From: Sinonovacula constricta
Lineage: Eukaryota; Mollusca; Bivalvia; Cardiida; Solecurtidae
Assembly (NCBI GenBank): GCA_007844125.1
Contig: CM017568.1
Coordinates: forward strand, 7,745,573 to 7,809,572
Length of the DNA stretch: 64,000 nucleotides
Reading direction: 5' to 3'
The notes beneath the pieces were generated by a model. It saw only the letters and a program-made list of their open reading frames with translations, was not told the origin of the DNA and made no database searches. A program made the translations under genes and the position numbers. Positions within the stretch are counted from its first letter, which is position 1. Each line of letters starts with the position of its first letter. Positions 51,451-61,083 of this stretch are shown here, piece after piece.

Positions 51451-54400
51451 TATAAAATATCATCCGTGTGTCAACGCTTTATTTATAACTGATGACGCAG
51501 ACGGACAGTTCTGAAAGTTTAAAATACTACTGAAGTGCCATTCCATGAAAACATATATAACTTGTATAGACGAATACTTCCTGGGTGTTAAACAACAAAG
51601 CTTCTTGTGGGTATTATTTATATATTACCACAATCAATGGGATCATTTCTTCTCGAGAAGAATCTCTAAAGAGTTCTATGTGTGGTGATTTCAAAGGATG
51701 GCTATCAGCTACCCTTGGTTTCAGAAGCTCCAGATAAGGATAGCAGTCATCAGATTAGTGAAGCTGATCGGGATACATTCCCCCAAGCATGTAAACTTCA
51801 ATACATAAATCAGAGTTAATCAACGGTAATGATAACATGACTTGGTGTTTCCAAATGAGGAACTTCTGGCAAAAGACTTAAACGAAAGTTGGACATAGGT
51901 TTAACCAGTCGCCCCGGTCCTTAAGTGGTCAGTGCTTGTCAATACTGGTCACTTTAACTATCTCATGTTGAGTCTTACAGCCATCCAAAATCCTTTTAAA
52001 TTATCCAGTCTTAGATGTTTTATAGAAATGTGCCTTACAACATGTATTTGAAGGATAAGCATTTGTCACAATCAATAAAATATGGTAAGTATTACTCAAT
52101 TTAACATTTAAATTTGCCATTACTGATGCCGCACTGGACTGTTTAGTATATAGGACTTATTTTATTATGTCAGCTTTGTTAATGTTACTGACCACTTATT
52201 TGGTACAGATGCCATATTTTTTTTAATTTAAACGTTCAATTCTTCAACATCGTCACTGTTTTATTTCACATTTATACGAATGTTGCATGATTACTGTAAA
52301 CAAACTCTAACCATTGTCTTATTTCTTAAGGCAATAAATGTCAGGCAAAAGCTCCAACGGTTAATTAGTTTTTTTAAGTCAATCAAACTGAAGCGATTGT
52401 AAGAATGAACCAGTATTAGTCAATGGATAGCGGTTAACATTAATGTCCTGCACTATAATTCAATAGTTGTAAAAACGAAAGAGAATATGCAATTGTGAAC
52501 GTAATTGAAAGATTAAAAGGTAGTAGGAAAACCTTTGGATACATGAATGGGATCATCATTCTTAGTGATCTGAAGCCACTGTACTGGTTCCAGCGTGGTC
52601 TTATTTTGTCTCGAATTTTTCTGTTAAATCATGGAATGATAAATGGAGAAACGAAAACCTCCAGCTGTGGATAATCGTGTTCAATAAACTATATATCAGC
52701 AGTAAGTGAACTTTGGCAGTTAGAAATTAAAAAAGCAAGTCAATGATGGCTCGAAACACTGAGAAGTCATAATTATAATTCAAAATTTAGACACTATGAG
52801 AGTTGGGGTTTTGTTTCTTCATTTTTATGATTTTATTAGAGCACCTCTAATGGAAACCTTTGGCGGATAAATGGCCATCATATTTCAATTTATTAATTAG
52901 TTATCAGGTGCCTATCAGTAAAAAGAATTCATTCTTTACTAGATGTACTAATAGGTCAAAATATATAAAATATATAAAACATGACGCCAACAGAAACGTG
53001 CATGTTATGTCGCGGTAACGAAGGAGTTTATATTTCAAAAGTACTAACTAAAAACATTATTACAAGCAGATGTAACAATACCAATAGAAATAATATGACG
53101 AAGGAAAGTAAAAACATTACCTTAGTCATTTTAAATCTTGTCAGCTAACAGCAAGTTTTTCGATAGCTATAAAAGTGATATGATAATAACAGAAAGAATA
53201 TTTTCTTAACAAATGAATGTTGTAAAACACCAATGATACAGCTCAGTAAAGTGGCACTAGAGAGATTTAATATTTAAATCTTTTTTTTCTAATCTATTTT
53301 ACGAGGTTAACCGACACATATACCGTAATCAACCAATATACATGTAGAAGGCCAACACTTGTAATCCGTCTAAATATACATTATTTTTTGTAATTCCTCT
53401 ATATGTATGTTTCCATGATTTATGAGGCAAATAGATTTTTTTCAACCTCCATTTTTATCTACACTTCAAACTAGTATTATCACATAATTTCTTCAAGTAA
53501 ATAGACTGGTAAATATGTCGCCCTGTCAATGATTTATTTTCTTTGAAAAATAATAAACCATGCATGTGCATTTGTTCAGTCTTTAGAAGGGTCCTCATGT
53601 TGATGAGTGCCAATAATCTATTTGCTTAAATTTGTGAAGGGCATTTACAAGTTTAATGATTTTGTTATTTGCAACATTTCGGACGTCCACATATATCTTC
53701 TTCCTCAAATTTCGATTAATGTTTACCCGAGATACATTGTAGCACGGTAATTATCAGCAGTTAAAAGCTGGCTTCGTTAACGTCGTTTGTTGTTATGCCT
53801 AGTATTTTAAATATTAAATGGACTCTGGTCTTAACTGTTGACAAACCAACAATTACAGGAAGATAAATGAAAATTAGCTACAATGATTTCAGCAAAACAC
53901 TATGTTTACACATCTATTATTTCAAACGTCGAATCATATTTCACCAGCAACAACAAAACCTACAACGTTCAGCTATGTTTCGCCAAAGTTAACGTTCAAA
54001 TTGCTGACATACCACGTAATAAGCTATGGTGCTAAAACGCACTGTTTTTAAGTCTGGAACTGAAGAGGTTAGTCATTAAACTTAACATGTTAATCAGTTT
54101 CATAGAGAAAGCGAACCAAAGCGACGCATGCAGGCAACTAAAATTAGACAATTATTCGATTTCTATAGTAAATATAACACTCTATCTTAAAATGGAGGAG
54201 AAACTCAAAGTGCAGCTATTTTAGGTATTTTGTGTTTGTTTGCTGTTTTATTGGTTTGTTTGTTTTTAAGTACATCGCAGCGAAATTACTTATGATCATT
54301 AGAGCAACGTCGAGACTTTTGGTGAAGGAAGACCACACATGTTTATCTGTATAAAACTACCGACGCACTAGAGGTCGTTAAGAATACCCTCCAGGTTGAA

Positions 54401-55116
54401 CATCGGTATAATTAGCGATCTTATGATTGTGGAAATGTAACATTTGTATACTTTTTCATTCAGTTATTAACATAACACAAAAATGTTGTAATTAGAAGGA
54501 TTGTGAATGTTTGCTTTTGTAAGTTTCGTAGTGTTAAATGCATTCAGTGTTTATACTAATTAGATGTTTGGCATCTTCGATCCATTCTACTATTAATTTC
54601 ATTAAAAACTATTATCAGTATTACAGATAACTAAACAGAAAGATCGCCTTGATAAACAGCAGAGTTTATTGTTTAACTGCATAGTGTACACTTTTCAACT
54701 CATGAGTTTCCGGAACAAACAATAAAAAACGCGGGGAAAAAACAAAAGTTACTTAAAACAAGATAGTATTTTTTTGTCTTATATAAAACTGAAACTGATC
54801 GGTTACCTGTTTAAACATTAACTAAGATTAGCCATGACATCAGAATGTTAATTAGTTGATATTTTGCACCAATATTGTACTGCAAAAAGCCTAGAACATT
54901 GATCCCTAGTTTATGTTAACCACTCAGAAAGTTTGTACTTCAATGCGACGTAACAACGTTTGCAGCGGTGTTTGTAAGTTTCTTCATTTGTTTGTTTTGC
55001 TAAACACGACCCGAACTGTGATAACAACAGTGGTAACTGCCAGCCAGCCGAGTTTGTATTTATTTTACGCAACACCATTTGGAAAGCGAAAGAAAAAAAC
55101 GTTTTAAGTCTTTTTA
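51451..55116. other. No recognised gene
   Basis: Long AT-rich stretch. I found no array, element end or coding frame I can support. Confidence 0.45.
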
Positions 55117-55409
55117 CGACAATATCAAGGGATGGGATGGGATGGGATTAGCCGGCATTTTTGCCGATACTGTGCAGGGACATTTCTATCGGTATAGCAC
55201 AGGGGCACTTATGAGGTGCCCAGGGACTGAACCCGGTCGGTCCATTATACTGACACCGACGAGTCAGGCGTAATGCTGTCCCCTTATCCCCGAGCGTTAG
55301 GAGGGAAGCCTCTACTACCAACTTTAAAGTCTTTGGTTTGACCCGTCCGGGGTTTGAACCCACGACCTCCCGATCCGCAAGCCGACGCTCTACCACCGAC
55401 AATATCAAG
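55117..55409 (-). mobile_element. Complete tRNA-derived SINE with 13-bp target-site duplication
   Basis: CGACAATATCAAG occurs at 55117-55129 and again at 55397-55409. Between them, on the minus strand, the element starts GTGGTAGAGCGTCGGCTTGC (A box), then GGGAGGTCGTGGGTTCAAAC (B box), a ~180-bp body and a 3' tail of GGGAT/ATCCC pentamers (55130-55149). Length is 267 bp without the duplications. This is the hallmark layout of LINE-mobilised SINEs. The 13-bp repeat is intact, so the insertion is not ancient. The 86-codon minus frame across it is not a gene. Confidence 0.9.
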
Positions 55410-55809
55410 TAAGTAACTCTATTAGAAAAGTATAAGGAATTTTTAGAACTATTTTATGTACTGGCAATACATGTTTACCAGAGTTAATTTCAAAATATGG
55501 CGCTCGTGGAGAGTGAATAATTTTTATCCCAGAAAATACGCTTGTCGGAATACCATACCTTGTTACTAACAAATTGAATCACCACTATCACACTGATTTC
55601 TTTAGCAATTGGTCTACCTACTTGACAAATGACACTTATATGACATCCCCACCCCCCACCCCATTTAAAAGGTCAATTTCTTCTAAGCGTTAAATCTGAG
55701 CATCAATTTATTGAAGCTTGGTTATCGACGATCGAGGCAGTTAGACAGTGATGGTGTACACGTGTTGCCAGTGTTTTTGATTAACAACAAGGAAACTAAA
55801 ACCCCTGTC
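55410..55809. other. No gene seen
   Basis: Flank of the 55.8 kb element; a C-rich patch lies near 55648-55663. Confidence 0.5.
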
Positions 55810-56725
55810 ACACCAGGGTGGCGTCCTTACAACGTTCCCACAGCGTTCAAAAAATGCAGAACGCCGGAGTGCGCGCTGTGCAGTCGCCAGCAACGCTGTG
55901 GAAACGATTTGTGCGCGCTGTGCAATCGCCTAGAACGCCATGCGGCGGCGTTTATTTTGAGCATGTTCAAAACAAACGTCGCGACTTGGCGTTTGCACAG
56001 CGCGCTAGACAGCGCGCTGTGGGAACGCTGTGGGGTCTTCTAGAGCGCCGTGGGCGCGCTACGGGCGCGCCGCGTGCGCGCTGTGAAAACGCTGTGCAAA
56101 CCCAGTACAGGGAAGCATCCTTTTTCCTAAAGTCTTTGTAAGAATTAAGCTTTTTGTTGTAAATAAGCTCATTAGACTCCAACCAGGACGCCATTTCTTC
56201 TTTCTGTGTTATGGATAATTCTGTTACAAGCCTTTGCTTCTTTTTGGGCTTGGCACTTGGGCTATGGGCCATTGACGTCTGTAACTGAGGCGAATCAGCT
56301 TCCTTACTGTGTGGTGATGGGATTGGGACGGTGTCTGATGGCGAAGACAGCGATTTAAAAAAAAAATCGTTTTCCACGCTTTCCGGTCATGTTTGCTCTT
56401 TGAAAGCTGGCAAGCAAGTGATGAGCGCGCTGTGGGAATGCTGTGTGTGCGCTGTGGGAACGCTGTGTGCGCGCTGTGCACACGCTGTGGGCGCGCCGTA
56501 GAAACTTCTTAATCGCTGTGAGAACGTCTAAAACGCTGTAAGGACGTTGTGGTGACGTTGTGTGAACGCCGTGAGGACGCCGCACAGACGCTATGGAAAC
56601 GCTGTTTACACGTCATGAGGGTCAAAAATATTATTTTGGACATATTTCGTGGCGATTCCACAGCGCGCTGACATAATTTTTTTTAAAAAACGCTGTACAA
56701 ACGCTGTGGGGTCGCCGTCTGGTCT
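55810..56725. mobile_element. Candidate DNA transposon with 11-bp subterminal motif arrays
   Basis: The ends are imperfect inverted repeats: ACACCAGGGTGGCGTCC (55810) versus AGACCAGACGGCGACCC (minus strand from 56725), continuing to ACAGCGTT on both sides. Inside each end lies an array with 11-bp phase and consensus RCGCTGTGNNN, at about 55861-56100 and 56427-56620. On the right, ACG occurs at 56533, 56544, 56555, 56566, 56577, 56588, 56599 and 56610, eight sites exactly 11 bp apart, with occasional 9-bp steps elsewhere. The arrays are GC-rich against an AT-rich background. A minus-strand MADF-type coding piece sits in the middle. No clear target duplication was found, so the class is open. 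Confidence 0.6.
56102..56377 (-). pseudogene. MADF (Myb/SANT-like) DNA-binding domain fragment, transposon-associated
   Basis: The ATG at 56377-56375 is the first in this frame. Residues 1-50 are Ser/Pro-rich with a basic, NLS-like KPKKKQR (43-49). Residues 52-88 (TELSITQKEEMASWLESNEL, then IYNKKLNSYKDFRKKDA) fit the opening helices of a MADF domain, whose family pattern is a Trp/Leu helix, an LYxxxLxxYKD turn and then KKxxLW. The conserved text stops at about residue 92, where the frame enters the 11-bp array and becomes Arg/Ala-rich noise to 55967. So the domain is cut short or its second exon is missing. MADF proteins accompany PIF/Harbinger transposases and also exist as host regulators. 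I infer a mobile-element origin from the flanking arrays. Confidence 0.5.
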
Positions 56726-57406
56726 TATCCACTCTGCCTTTCTTGTCACTTCTCACCTCAGATCTTTGTTTTCGGCAAGACAATTAAAACGGTTCAAACT
56801 TGTCCGTGTTAAAAACCTTATAATTGTAGTGTTCAATGTTAAAGGGTTTCACAATAATAGTCATGCACGTTTATACATCGGGATTCAGTCAATAATGCGA
56901 GAGTCCACAAATCGTAACAAAAAAAAAAGGGCTTGTCAACGTTAGGGTGCTTTCGTAAATTCCCCTTAAACACAACGTACTTCATGTGTAACCACGTGCA
57001 GATACACCGCGAACTGGATGTCAAAGACAGATAGGGGATGCTGTATGTCACTGTAGAAACACAGAGAAAATGGGTAGCAATACGAGCTAGCAACTAGCAA
57101 ATGTCTTTTTTACATATTTAAATTCAGTCAAAGTCAAAAGAATCATCACTTTAAACAGCATTGTTTATGTCGTCAACAGAATTGTCCATTTATGATTTCA
57201 TAAATCTCAAAATCAAATCATTACAACAAGATCAAAAGATCAAATATCAAAAAGTTATTTTAAAATTCAAACGAACGATTTCATAACTAACGTGAAATAT
57301 TCACGGTTTTTATTAATCACTTTTTATAGACTTTGCATTCCATGTTATCTTTGTTACCCGCCTATTCCGAAGTAATGCTGTGCGTTATAGATGTTGGAAC
57401 CAACTG
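56726..57406. other. No gene seen
   Basis: Between the DNA element and the LTR-like element; AT-rich. Confidence 0.5.
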
Positions 57407-58172
57407 AGACTTTTTACGACCCGTCGCGCTATATAAGTTTATTTATAAAGTGGCACGTTTACTAAAAGACGAAATGGTGTAACAGAAAGAACAAGCCAGC
57501 AACAAACTAATACAATAATGTTTTATTTTAAAAATAATTAAAAATATGGCTTAATTAAACAATAACAAATAAATGAAACAAAATTTCAGAAGGCAAAATA
57601 AATATTAGCTTACAGTTTGTCCCTTTAGGAGGTGTCCCTTTGACAATGCAACAAATAATCCAGCGTCGAACAAGCCTGAAGAGTTTTTGGTAGAATGTTC
57701 TCGTAGATAAGCACAGTTGAGTTGAAATAATCCAATAATCCAAAGGTAGAACAATACACGAATGTTATTTATATAATCCAAATTCAACACTTTAATATTT
57801 ATGTCACTGTATAATATAGTAAGTCCACGTAAGTTCCAACACAGAAAGATTTAAGATAGAAGCTGCAAGTATTTCCAAATTATATGTCCAATCTCTAAAG
57901 TAAACTTTTTATTCAAACTTCCAAACTTAAACTTTTTATCGGCAAACACGCCCTTATAAATACCCAAAAGAATTTCCAGAACATTCACGTACCCAGCACA
58001 TTTTCGAAGGCCAGTTAAAAATAGACCAGTTAAAAATAAACAATTGAACTTTCTACCATGATCCTTTTCTTCTAGTAGATACGCGAATGCTACGTCATCA
58101 AAACCACAACGGTAAATAACCCTTAACGTGACTAGCGTAACCTTAAACGCTGGTGTACTATTGTACATAACA
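57407..58172 (-). mobile_element. Solo-LTR-like element, copy 2 (inverted relative to copy 1)
   Basis: On the minus strand it starts TGTTATGTACAATAGTACAC. AACTG (plus strand) flanks it at 57402-57406 and 58173-58177, a 5-bp direct repeat different from that of copy 1. It aligns along its whole length with 38901-39614; TATTTATAAGGGCGTG sits at the TATA position and an AATAAA-containing TATAAATAAAC near the 3' end. The 105-codon minus frame (57851-58168) is open only in this copy and has no recognisable domain. Confidence 0.6.
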
Positions 58173-58340
58173 AACTGAAGAGGCCATTCGGGGGGACTCT
58201 AGACGGCGTGGACAACAGCTCCCATATGTTACATCATACCTGTGTTTGCCATACTGCATATGTATTAATGCATTTCGTCTGAGTTAATTACCGAATCTAA
58301 AAGCAAGTAGGCTTTCAGTTTTTAGCATACCTTACATGTA

Positions 58341-58389
58341 CTTCTACTTCTACTACTACTACTACTTCTAATACTACTTCTAATAATAA
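58341..58389. repeat. (ACT/TTC)n triplet repeat
   Basis: Imperfect CTACTACTACTACTTCTAAT run. Confidence 0.9.
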
Positions 58390-58688
58390 AGCACATAATT
58401 GCAAAATCCATGTTTCATTTATGAATAATTTTGTATGATTAAATCGTACTGTTTTAGTTTACAGTTTCTTACAAGTCGATGTAAGCATATGCTATTTTAA
58501 TAAAGGTAAAAGTATTTTGTTTCTTATTTCTTCTGGGTCAGGAAGTCAAACTGAAAAATGTCGGGATAGGTATTGCCCGGCTAGGAAAAGAAATGAGAGG
58601 GTTGTGTCCGACAAGTTTCGTATCCGACTGTTAATCAAAATTTCTTTACAAAAAAAATAAATAATTAAGGCATGCCTAACTACATTAA

Positions 58689-58829
58689 CGCGAAGTCACT
58701 TCTTTTTACTCGCAGAAACGCGAAGTCCCGCTAAAATTTCTCCTCTCTATTTTCCGCGAAGTGGTTCCATTTCTCTGAAGGGAATGTCTATTCTACGCGA
58801 AGTCACTCTTTTTCCATTCACACTTCGCG
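58689..58829. promoter_or_regulatory. Cluster of five CGCGAAGT motifs
   Basis: CGCGAAGT lies at 58689, 58719, 58755 and 58796 on plus, with an inverted copy ACTTCGCG at 58822-58829. The last two form 9-bp arms (ACGCGAAGT / ACTTCGCGT). CG-containing 8-mers are rare in this AT-rich DNA, so five in 141 bp is not background. It may be a protein-binding cluster or a transposon end; no promoter or gene is recognised beside it. Confidence 0.45.
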
Positions 58830-58849
58830 TTTGCAAAATGATCCTCCTA

Positions 58850-59700
58850 GGCTGCACTGTATATAATAAAATGTTAACAATATTTTCTTAATGCAACAAT
58901 ATTCAAAATATGACTCGATCACCTCTGTTTGATTAAAGTTTGTTAAAGAGAAACAGTCGTTAGATTAAAATCTAGTTTGAGAGAGACACTCGTAAATAAA
59001 ACGATAACATTTTCTTCTACCAGTTCTGCATGGGTTGTGGGGTACTTATATGTTTTTGGCAATATATATTATATGTGCACTGGTATATAACAAGATGTAT
59101 GTATGGAATGTTGAGCTGGTGTGGATGATGTTCATATCAGCTTTGACCTAAGTCATTATTGGTTTTTTCAGGGCATATCACATGTTAGTATTAAATTCAG
59201 ATACCCAAACATGGCGCCTTGCAAAATCGTGGAGGTCGCATATGACGTCATGCGGAATGTTTCACAAATTCTTACAAAGGTTAAGTGGCCATGCATTCTT
59301 CCAGTGAAATGTGTTTATGTTTATTTCTTGCCAAAAGTTAAAGAACATAGACATTCTCGAAAATCTTCGTTTGGACTTGCATAAATTGACAGCATAAATA
59401 ATTGGATAAATTGGATACAGACGTTACTGATAAGCCTTCTGTCCGTGGATTCCGTTATAGCTAAACACTTTGTGGCATAGTAAGCGGATTTTGCAAAAAA
59501 ATAACATTAAATTGAACATAATTTTCATTAAGGTACGTCATTTCTAAGTCAATGTGAATTACTAAAAATCTTTTCATTTGTTTTTCCTTTTTTTTGAGCC
59601 AGTTGAAAAAGACGCCATTACTGTGGCATTTCGATAAATAATATAACTAATATAACCTGAAAAGGACGTCTTCAATAATACAACTTTATAAAAGTCACTA
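58850..59700. other. No recognised gene
   Basis: The 87-codon plus frame at 59121-59384 shows no domain. Confidence 0.45.
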
Positions 59701-59701
<1 letters not shown>

Positions 59702-59787
<86 letters not shown>

Positions 59788-59802
59788 ATACACACACACA
59801 CA

Positions 59803-59860
<58 letters not shown>
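59702..59860. repeat. (CA)n microsatellite
   Basis: About 160 bp with two CATA interruptions, then TATATATTC. Confidence 0.98.
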
Positions 59861-59864
<4 letters not shown>

Positions 59865-59867
<3 letters not shown>

Positions 59868-61083
59868 TCATATATATTAAATATTGTCGGACGGAATAAT
59901 GAATTTCGGGTAAATGAAAAAGTAAGCCAATGTAGACTTGTAAAAACTTAACTGTGCTATTGCTTTTGTTGTACTTTGCCAAACAATAAACGGTACTTTT
60001 ATGTTATCTTCAAGCTTTGGGTCAAGAATATAATATTAAAAATGCCTATGAAAAAGGTTCCCGCATTACTGTCTTAAATAGTAATATCCATTGACTGGCA
60101 AGAACAGTTTTACGCTGTTGTCACGTATATAACTCTTAAAACATTCAACTTAACACTTATTTTGATGACTCTTTATGTTGGTTTGTGCCTGACCACAAAG
60201 GTATTTCGAGCTGAAAGAGTCCTTTCTCTGAAAAGGGGTAGAGTGTTTTTTCAAGAATATTTCTTTCTAGGAGATTTTATGCGGAAACAGAACAGTGTTA
60301 AAGGGCAGTATGCTGCGGTCCAATTTTAAAATGTCAGGCTAGTGAAAGACTTGAAAATGAATTTAATGTATTTAAATTTGCGTTAGAGAGTATGGATAAA
60401 TTGCCAAAGAAGCAATTTGCCTCAAAACTTTGTGATCTATCGCCTTCAGCTGGATATCGCAGAATGTTTACAAATACCACAGACATCAGCTGTCGGTTGT
60501 TAAATGTTTGCTTAGGTACACTGGAAGCTTAAGTGTAAGCAGCAAGGTAGACATTTTAAAGTTGACGGTTTTTGTAATTATGCTGAGCCAAAATATCATG
60601 TCTACTGGAATTGTATCGAGAGTACAAACCAATTGTTTAAGATAGCACTCAATACAAAATCAATAACAACAATTTTATAATGTATGTGACTGTCTCAACA
60701 AACTTAAAAAAAAAAACATTTAACGCCTAAAACTTCGAAGCAAGATTCCACCAAACACATGACTTCAGCAAACACCACCTCACAACAAACCACAACAACA
60801 ACTTTTTCGAAGGATTAGACCCAAAACATATTGATGAAAATTTTATTGCATAAATATATGTATGCAGAAATATGTGAACAGTTATATAATTGTTATAAAT
60901 TCTGATACCAAATGTCAGTACTCTAGAGCATTTGTTGTTGTTGTTTTGGTTTTGTTGTTGTTGCTGCTGTTGTTTTTGAGAGCTTAATAATTTTATTCTA
61001 TAGGTTTACTCTAAAGTTATATATGGATAAATTGTTTTAAACATATATCTGTTGTATGCACTTTCCCAACAAACAGTACATGT
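59865..61083. other. No recognised gene
   Basis: A ~55-codon plus frame ending in TAA at about 60533 (containing MDKLPKKQFASKLCDL) is unassigned. TTG/TGC low complexity lies at 60931-60980. Confidence 0.4.

Noticed and set aside
55148..55408. 86-codon minus-strand frame with SNPGRVKPKTLK
   Set aside because: It is the SINE sequence read through, bounded by the target duplication.
55818..56141. Arg/Cys/Ala-rich plus-strand frames
   Set aside because: Translations of the GC-rich 11-bp array; only the minus-strand MADF part outside the array looks like protein.
57851..58168. 105-codon minus-strand frame
   Set aside because: Lies within the LTR-like element and is not open in the sister copy at 38901-39614.
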